The notes below the pieces were generated by a model. It saw nothing but the letters and a program-made list of their open reading frames with translations. It made no database searches and was not told where the DNA came from. Below are positions 58,620 to 64,000 of a stretch of 64,000 nt of DNA, piece after piece (the stretch's first letter is position 1; the number at the start of each line of letters is the position of its first letter). Source of the DNA: Halomicrobium salinisoli (GTDB lineage Archaea > Halobacteriota > Halobacteria > Halobacteriales > Haloarculaceae); the NCBI RefSeq assembly GCF_020405185.1, contig NZ_CP084463.1:3224001-3288000 (forward strand), read 5' to 3'. A program made the translations under genes and the position numbers.

Positions 58620-61556
58620 TCACGCGTCGCGGTCGCCCGCAGCGGGCAGCGTGACCGTGAACGTCGAGCCCTCGCCGGGCTCGGAGTCGACCGAGACGTC
58701 GCCGCCGTGGTTGTCGACGATCTCCTGACACAGCGAGAGCCCGATGCCGGTGCCGGTGTACTCGTCGTCGTGGTGTAACCGCTTGAACACCTCGAAGATG
58801 CGGTCGGCCTTCTCCGGGTCGATGCCGATGCCGTTGTCCGAGACGGCCAGCTCACAGTAGTCGCCGCGCCGCTCGGCCGTGACCTCGACGCGGGGCCGAT
58901 CGCTCTCGTTGTACTTGACGGCGTTCGCGACGAGGTTGCTGAACAGCTGTTCCAGTTGCTCCGCGTCGCCGCGCACCCTGGGGAGGGAGTCGACGACGAC
59001 GTCGGCGTCGGTCTCCTCGATGCGGACCTGAAGGTCGTCGGTGACCCGGTCGAGGACGGCCTCGCAGTCGACGGGCTCGAACTCGCCGTCGGCCTGTTCG
59101 ACCCTGGAGTACGCCAGCAGGTCGTCGACCATCGCGCGCATGCGGTCGGCGCCGTCGACCGCGAAGTCGATGTACTCCTCCGCCGTCTCGTCCAGCTCGT
59201 CGCGGTACTGGTCCTCCAGCAGCTGGAGGTAGCTGGAGACCATCCGCAACGGCTCCTGGAGGTCGTGGGAGGCGGCGTAGGCGAACTGCTTGAGCCGGTC
59301 GTTGGACTGCTCGAGCCGCTCGATCGTCTCCTCGAGGTCGGTCTCGTGTCGCCGGCGCTCGATCTCGTACTCGATCCACTGTCCCATGAGGTCGAGGAAG
59401 GTGCGCTCGGCGTCGGAGAACGCCGCTTCGCGGGCGTCCTCGGACATGAAGAAGAACACCCTGTCGCGGTCACCCTCGACGCCGAGGACGGTCCCGAGGT
59501 ACGTCTCGAACCCGAACTCGTCGTAGACACGGCGGGCGTCCTCGCCCTCGGCGGGGTCGAGGACGCACACCTGCCCGTCGGCCTCGACGGCCGACGCACA
59601 GAAGGTCTCCGACAGCGGGAACGACAGCCCCGCTTCGTAGGCCCCGTGGTCGCCGCCGACGCGTTCGATCTCGATCCGGTCCGCCTCGCGGTCCACGGCG
59701 GCCAGCCCGCCGACCTCGAGCCCGAACTGCTCGCGGCCGAGGTCGAACAGGGCGTCGAGCTTCTCGTCGAACGACCGGTCGGGGTCCGCCGTCACCTCGT
59801 ACAGCTCGCGCTGGGCGTCGCCGTGGTCCCGCCGCTCGAGCTCGTAGCTGACCCACTGGCCGATCAGCTCAAGGAACGTCCGCTCGGTCTCGGAGAACGG
59901 CCGGTCGCGCGGTTCGCCGCTCCCGACCCACAGGGTGCCGTACGGCGTCGATCCGTTGGTCACCTTCGTACCGAGGTAACAGCTCAGGCCGTGCTCCCGG
60001 TGGATCTCGTCGTCCGCCCAGTCCGTGCCGCGGACGTCGGCCATCCCGACCGGCCCGTCCGCCGCGATCGCCTGTCGGCAGTAACAGCCGTCGCCGGGAT
60101 CGGTCCACAGGCCGTCCGACGCGTCCACCGCGCCGTCGCCCTCCCCGTATCCGATGGCGTACTCGGTGCGGAACGCGCCGTCCCACTCCGGCAGGTGGGT
60201 CAGCCCGGCCGCCTCGAGGTCCATCCGCTCGCGGGCGAGGTCGAGCAGCCGGTGGAGCTTCTCCTCGAACCCGAGCGCGGGGTCGGACGTGACCTCGTAG
60301 CAGTCGCTGATGAACTGCTCGCGCCGGCGGCGGTTGAGCTCGCAGCCGACCCACTGCCCCATCAGTTCGAGGTACGCCCTGTCACGCTCGGAGAACGGTC
60401 CCTCGCAGGTCCCGTCTGGGACGAACGCGAGCGTCCGATCCGCGCCGCCGTCGACCGGGACGTACGTCCCGAGGTACCCGTCGACGCCGAACTCCTCGTA
60501 GACGAGGACGTCGTCGAACCCCTCCTCCTCCGGGTCGCAGACGTCGACCGCCGTCTCGATGTCGGCGGCCGCCTTGCAGTAGGTCTCCGACAGCGGGAGC
60601 TCGCTACCGACCTCGAAGTGGGAGTGCTCGCCGCCGGCGTGCTCGACCACGAGCCGGTCCTCGCCGGGCTCGATGCGGTTCAGCGCTCCCATGTCGAGGT
60701 CGAACCGCTCGCAGCCCAGCTCGAACAGCGCCCGGAGCTTCTCCTCGAAGGTGCGGTCCTGGCTGGCCGTGACCTCGTACAGCTCCCGGAGGAACCGCTC
60801 GTGGTCGGCCAGCTCGGCCTTCGCCTCGGTCCGGTCGCGGAGCGTCCGGAGCATCCGGTCGTTCTCGCGGGCGGGCGCGTCGTCGCCGAAGAACTCCTCC
60901 GGGGGCGTGTAGTAGACGTTGTGACAGGCCGCGCCGTCGTAGATGAGGTGGGGATGCGACTCGACGACGTTCCGGACGACCTCCGGATCGAACCGCTCGC
61001 GGTCGTACTGACAGATCGCGAGCGAGTCGGTCTCGGCGAAGAGGTCGTTGATCCGCTGCTCGTACTCCATCACCGCCTCGACCGGCGTGTCGTCCGCCGC
61101 GATCCAGGTCATCTCAGCGACGATCCGGAGCCCCTCGTACGCCTCGGTAGCCGCGGCGACGGTGTCGCCGTAGAAGTCGATCATCTCGTCGACGTCGAAC
61201 GTCTCGTTCCGGAGGTACGTCTCCTGGACGGTGTGAAACGACAGCGCGCCCGCCGCCGTCGCCTCGTCGACGTCGACGCCGCCGGCCCGCAGGGCCGCTC
61301 GCACGTCCGCCTCGGTGCTCTCGTCGACGACGTACAGCACCCGGTCGCCCCGCTCGATGCCGTGGCGGACGAACGGGACGGCGGCCTCGAACTTCTCCTC
61401 GGGCGTCTCGTAGACGTGCGCGAAGTGGTCGTTGCAGTCGTGGCCGTCGACCGATTCGACGGGACCGCGAAACTCCGGACTCGACCGGAGCGCCGCCAGT
61501 CCGCTATCGAGGGACAGCGCCCCGCCGTAGTCTCCCCGTCCGGCGGTTTCATCCAT
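58620..61556 (-). CDS. Sensor histidine kinase with MEDS and three GAF domains
   Basis: A 978-residue soluble signalling protein. Residues ~40-215 form a MEDS sensor domain (HFAHVYETPEEKFEAAVPFV). Three similar GAF-like domains follow (about 255-410, 415-575, 585-735), each introduced by a linker of the form YEVTxDxxxxFxEKL. The kinase has the phospho-acceptor H764 in FAYAASHDLQEPLRM and the ATP lid motifs NLVANAVKYN, DNGIGIDPEK and GTGIGLSLCQEIVDNHGG. No membrane helix is present, so it senses a cytoplasmic signal, possibly redox or small ligand. No response regulator gene is adjacent. Confidence 0.9.
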   Translation of the reverse strand: MDETAGRGDYGGALSLDSGLAALRSSPEFRGPVESVDGHDCNDHFAHVYETPEEKFEAAVPFVRHGIERGDRVLYVVDESTEADVRAALRAGGVDVDEATAAGALSFHTVQETYLRNETFDVDEMIDFYGDTVAAATEAYEGLRIVAEMTWIAADDTPVEAVMEYEQRINDLFAETDSLAICQYDRERFDPEVVRNVVESHPHLIYDGAACHNVYYTPPEEFFGDDAPARENDRMLRTLRDRTEAKAELADHERFLRELYEVTASQDRTFEEKLRALFELGCERFDLDMGALNRIEPGEDRLVVEHAGGEHSHFEVGSELPLSETYCKAAADIETAVDVCDPEEEGFDDVLVYEEFGVDGYLGTYVPVDGGADRTLAFVPDGTCEGPFSERDRAYLELMGQWVGCELNRRRREQFISDCYEVTSDPALGFEEKLHRLLDLARERMDLEAAGLTHLPEWDGAFRTEYAIGYGEGDGAVDASDGLWTDPGDGCYCRQAIAADGPVGMADVRGTDWADDEIHREHGLSCYLGTKVTNGSTPYGTLWVGSGEPRDRPFSETERTFLELIGQWVSYELERRDHGDAQRELYEVTADPDRSFDEKLDALFDLGREQFGLEVGGLAAVDREADRIEIERVGGDHGAYEAGLSFPLSETFCASAVEADGQVCVLDPAEGEDARRVYDEFGFETYLGTVLGVEGDRDRVFFFMSEDAREAAFSDAERTFLDLMGQWIEYEIERRRHETDLEETIERLEQSNDRLKQFAYAASHDLQEPLRMVSSYLQLLEDQYRDELDETAEEYIDFAVDGADRMRAMVDDLLAYSRVEQADGEFEPVDCEAVLDRVTDDLQVRIEETDADVVVDSLPRVRGDAEQLEQLFSNLVANAVKYNESDRPRVEVTAERRGDYCELAVSDNGIGIDPEKADRIFEVFKRLHHDDEYTGTGIGLSLCQEIVDNHGGDVSVDSEPGEGSTFTVTLPAAGDRDA

Positions 61557-61690
61557 CGACGCGACGTAATCGCCAGGAACGGTTAAATCTGAGCTTTGTC
61601 ACTACGCAGACAGTTAGGGGCCGATCCGGAACTGCCGGTCCGGACTCCTTCGGGCGGTAGCCTTTTGCTCGCCGGCCGACAGCCCCGGCC

Positions 61691-62374
61691 ATGCGGACTG
61701 CCATCTCGCTCACGTACGAGCGGCCGGACGCCCTGCCGGCCCCCTTCACCGACGACGACGTGCGCACGCCGCCCGTCCTCGTCGAGCGGTGCCTCGCCGA
61801 GCACACCGACCCCGGCGACGTCGTCCTCGACCCCTTCGCCGGGTTCGGCACGACGCTGCGCGTGGCGACGGCGATGGACCGCCGCGCGTACGGCGTCGAA
61901 CTCGAGGAGCGGCGGGTGGCGTACATCCGCGAGCAGGGCGGCCACGGCACCGTAATTCACGGCGACGCCCGCGACCTGGCGGCCCTGGACCTGCCCGCCG
62001 TCGACTGCGTCTACACCTCCCCGCCGTTCATGGTCGAGGGGATGCCCGCCGACCCCCTCCAGAACTACGACGGCGACACCGACTACGCCGACTACCTCGA
62101 CGACGTCCGGGACGTCTTCGCGCGGGTCCGGGAGCTGCTCCGGCCCGGCGGGCACGTTCTCGTGGACGTCTCCAATATGAAGTACGACGAGCAAGTCACG
62201 ACGCTCGCCTGGGACCTCGCCGACGCGATCAGACGGGAACTTCACTTCGAGGGCGAGGTCGTCGTCTCGTGGGAACCCGGCGACGACGTGAACGAGTACG
62301 CCGAGGCCCAGGAGGGGACGTTCGGCTACGGGTACGACCACAGCTACGTGCTGGTGTTCGGCGCGCCCGAGTGA
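61691..62374 (+). CDS. DNA methylase-like protein (TSPPF type)
   Basis: A 227-residue SAM-dependent methyltransferase. Motif I is DVVLDPFAGFGTTLRVA (about residue 43-58), the acidic strand YGVELEERR follows, and motif IV is CVYTSPPFMVEG (about 108-119). No target-recognition domain is large enough to be obvious, so it may modify DNA or another nucleic acid. It stands alone, divergent from the histidine kinase. Confidence 0.75.
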   Translation: MRTAISLTYERPDALPAPFTDDDVRTPPVLVERCLAEHTDPGDVVLDPFAGFGTTLRVATAMDRRAYGVELEERRVAYIREQGGHGTVIHGDARDLAALDLPAVDCVYTSPPFMVEGMPADPLQNYDGDTDYADYLDDVRDVFARVRELLRPGGHVLVDVSNMKYDEQVTTLAWDLADAIRRELHFEGEVVVSWEPGDDVNEYAEAQEGTFGYGYDHSYVLVFGAPE

Positions 62375-62391
62375 GCCGTCTTCGCCCCCTC

Positions 62392-63132
62392 TCACTGCTC
62401 GCGGACGGGCGCGATCCACAGGCCGTCCGAGTCCGCGACGACGAACAGCCGTTCGCTCTCGTCGGTCACGGTCCACGCGCCGGTCGCGCTGCGGCCGTCG
62501 GTCCGGACCTCCACCCGATACGTCGCGGGCGTGGTGACGACCGAACTGAGGGCGACGCCCCCGTTCGGCTCGACGGACGCCGCGTACTCCCGGCTGGCGT
62601 CGCCGGAGCTGTTCACGGCAGTGATCGCGACGGTGACCGCCCGTTCCCGCTCGCCGAAGCTGTACACCGAGACCGAGCGCCCGTGGAACGCCGGCGGCTC
62701 CGGCGCGTCGGGCTGTACCTCCGTGGCGGACCGCCCTCGCGCCTCGGCGCGAGTGTACCCCTCGTCGGTGATCCGATACAGCGCCGACGACGGCAGCGGT
62801 TCTGTCCCCGCTACGGACCCGTCCTCGTACGCCAGGGCGCTACAGCGGACGAACACGTAGCGTCCCGCCGGCGTCGCGGCGACGGAGTAGTTCTCGCAGC
62901 CGGTCTCGACCCGGTCGGGCGCCGTGGCGTTCACGATGCGGTTGTGCAATCGCGTCCGCTCGAGCCCCTCGGCGTACCGGAGCGCCGCCGAGTCGTTCGC
63001 CTCGGCCGGCGGCGCGGGCGCTTCTCGCAGGACCGGTCCGTCCGACCCCGGTCCGACTCCGACGAGCACGCCCAGCGCACCGACCGCCAGGAGCCCGACC
63101 GCGAGGAGCCCGTAGCGCAACCCCGTTCGCAT
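62392..63132 (-). CDS. Membrane-anchored extracellular protein of unknown function
   Basis: A 246-residue protein. Residues ~6-27 (LRYGLLAVGLLAVGALGVLV) are an uncleaved signal anchor or signal peptide. The rest is hydrophilic, with a Cys pair (TGCENYS, FVRCSA) and a C-terminal beta-sandwich-like half (VSVYSFGERERAVTVAITAV). No catalytic motif. ATG 63132 (MRTGLRYG) is taken; the seven codons upstream lack a better start. Confidence 0.65.
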   Translation of the reverse strand: MRTGLRYGLLAVGLLAVGALGVLVGVGPGSDGPVLREAPAPPAEANDSAALRYAEGLERTRLHNRIVNATAPDRVETGCENYSVAATPAGRYVFVRCSALAYEDGSVAGTEPLPSSALYRITDEGYTRAEARGRSATEVQPDAPEPPAFHGRSVSVYSFGERERAVTVAITAVNSSGDASREYAASVEPNGGVALSSVVTTPATYRVEVRTDGRSATGAWTVTDESERLFVVADSDGLWIAPVREQ

Positions 63133-63240
63133 CGGTCGCGCTTCTCCTCCCACGAAGTAAATGCAACCGGTTAGTTTACTGTACGTATGGCCAGCCAGCC
63201 GGCGAGCGAGAAGTGAACCGGCGGCTGCGCCGCCGGATAC

Positions 63241-64000
63241 TCACATGAAGTCGGCGATGCCGCTCTGCTTGTTGGTGTCGTCCTCGAAGATCCGCTCGAT
63301 CGACCGCTCCAGGATCTCCAGGCGCTGTTTGGTGTACTCCCGGCAGCCGAACTCCTCGGCGACGTGGGTGGCGGTGTCGATGTACTTCGAGACCGACCCC
63401 TCGTGGACGGTGAGGTTGACCCGGCCGCCACACTCCCGGCAGTCGCCCGAGAGGGGCATCCGGCGGTACTTCTCGCCGCAGTCCAGACAGCGGACCTCCT
63501 GGCGGGAGAACGCCCGGAGGTTCCCGATGAGGTCCGGCAGGAAGTGGTACTCGATGATCCGCTCGGCGACGTCCGTCTCGTCGACGGCCCGGAGCTTCCG
63601 CGAGAGGGCCAGCTGGGCGTCCATCTTGTCCTCCATCGACCCCAGCGTCTTGTACGCCGAGAGGTCCGGCCCCAGCGCGATGTCGGTGGTGTCGTGGGAG
63701 TGGTCGAAGCCCGTGTACTCCCGGTCGGTCCCCAGGTTCTCCTCGGCGATGGTCATTATCTCCTCGACCTCGCCGGGGTCGGCCATCTCCCGGGTGGCCT
63801 CGTAGAACTCCAGCGGGTACTCACGCATGACGTCCACGTTGTGCGCCTCGTCGTCGATCTCCGAGGGGTCGATCCGCGAGGACATCACCAGCGGCGCGTC
63901 CATCCGGCCGCCGCGCTGGTCGGGCAGGTACTTCCGGGAGAAGTTCAGTAGCCCGTCGAGCAGGAGCATCACGCAGTCTTCGTCGCCATCACATTGCGAA
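63241..64000 (-). CDS. polC: DNA polymerase II (PolD) large subunit DP2, C-terminal end (5' part beyond window)
   Basis: The last ~253 residues of the catalytic PolD subunit; the frame is open to the right edge. It begins with [20 protein letters not shown], the DGDED catalytic aspartate motif of the two-barrel polymerase core, directly followed by [19 protein letters not shown] zinc site ([20 protein letters not shown]) and the C-terminal helix that contacts other replisome parts ([10 protein letters not shown]) end the protein. No intein is seen in this visible part. Confidence 0.92.
   Translation of the reverse strand, partial: SQCDGDEDCVMLLLDGLLNFSRKYLPDQRGGRMDAPLVMSSRIDPSEIDDEAHNVDVMREYPLEFYEATREMADPGEVEEIMTIAEENLGTDREYTGFDHSHDTTDIALGPDLSAYKTLGSMEDKMDAQLALSRKLRAVDETDVAERIIEYHFLPDLIGNLRAFSRQEVRCLDCGEKYRRMPLSGDCRECGGRVNLTVHEGSVSKYIDTATHVAEEFGCREYTKQRLEILERSIERIFEDDTNKQSGIADFM

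Noticed and set aside
58956..61586. 876-codon open frame on the plus strand
   Set aside because: Antisense shadow of the histidine kinase; no recognisable domain.

Overview
The window is a piece of a haloarchaeal chromosome (class Halobacteria). The evidence is a very high G+C content, proteins rich in Asp and Glu, leaderless genes with archaeal TATA boxes 25-35 nt before the start codon, a PolD replicase (DP1 and the end of DP2), Orc1/Cdc6, archaeal-type PurO, and haloarchaeal families such as the OapA/B/C proteins, a HalOD1 protein, an HTH-10 (Bat-like) regulator, a PGF-CTERM surface protein and a class III PhaEC polyester synthase. I cannot name the genus. No rRNA, CRISPR array, transposase or prophage is visible; one tRNA (Gln, CTG) is present.

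Left part (1-9.96 kb): the end of an XPD/Rad3-type helicase, regulators, SerB phosphatase, a cold-shock protein, MetY, the PolD small subunit DP1 and signal peptidase I, with a frameshifted sliver of a second signal peptidase copy beside it. Centre of interest (8.4-13.3 kb): orc1, a 1.5-kb intergenic replication origin, and the origin-associated genes oapA, oapB and oapC. The origin holds two inverted ORB (Orc-binding) boxes around an A+T-rich core and, unexpectedly, eight CTAG tetranucleotides in 135 bp, although CTAG is otherwise very rare here. ORB-like boxes also recur outside the origin, inside flexible linkers of DP1, OapC and Hef and between genes, read in different frames and strands.

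13.5-31 kb: Mdh, Hef helicase/nuclease, a KhtT/KhtU-like K+/H+ antiporter pair, a CBS-protein/GlyS/dolichol-kinase-like operon, SerA, a PGF-CTERM protein, ThrC and a CapA-like protein. 31-37 kb: flavin oxidoreductase, alpha/beta hydrolase and a polyhydroxyalkanoate (PHA) cluster (phaJ divergent from phaR-phaP, then phaE-phaC), with a possible operator at phaJ. 37-51 kb: housekeeping and small conserved genes (GCS2-like ligase, UspA, exonuclease, rhomboid, DUF123, thioesterase, LeuS, squalene/phytoene synthase, MFS, Vms1-like release factor, aldo/keto reductase).

51-64 kb: a stand-alone ERCC4 nuclease, a DNA methyltransferase with an unknown downstream partner, tRNA-Gln, PurO, aspartate kinase, a large MEDS-GAF3 histidine kinase, a second small DNA methylase, and the C-terminal end of the PolD large subunit DP2, cut by the right edge just after its catalytic Asp motif. 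Replication and repair genes (DP1, DP2, Orc1, Hef, OapABC, ERCC4 protein, XPD-like helicase) are therefore grouped around one origin.
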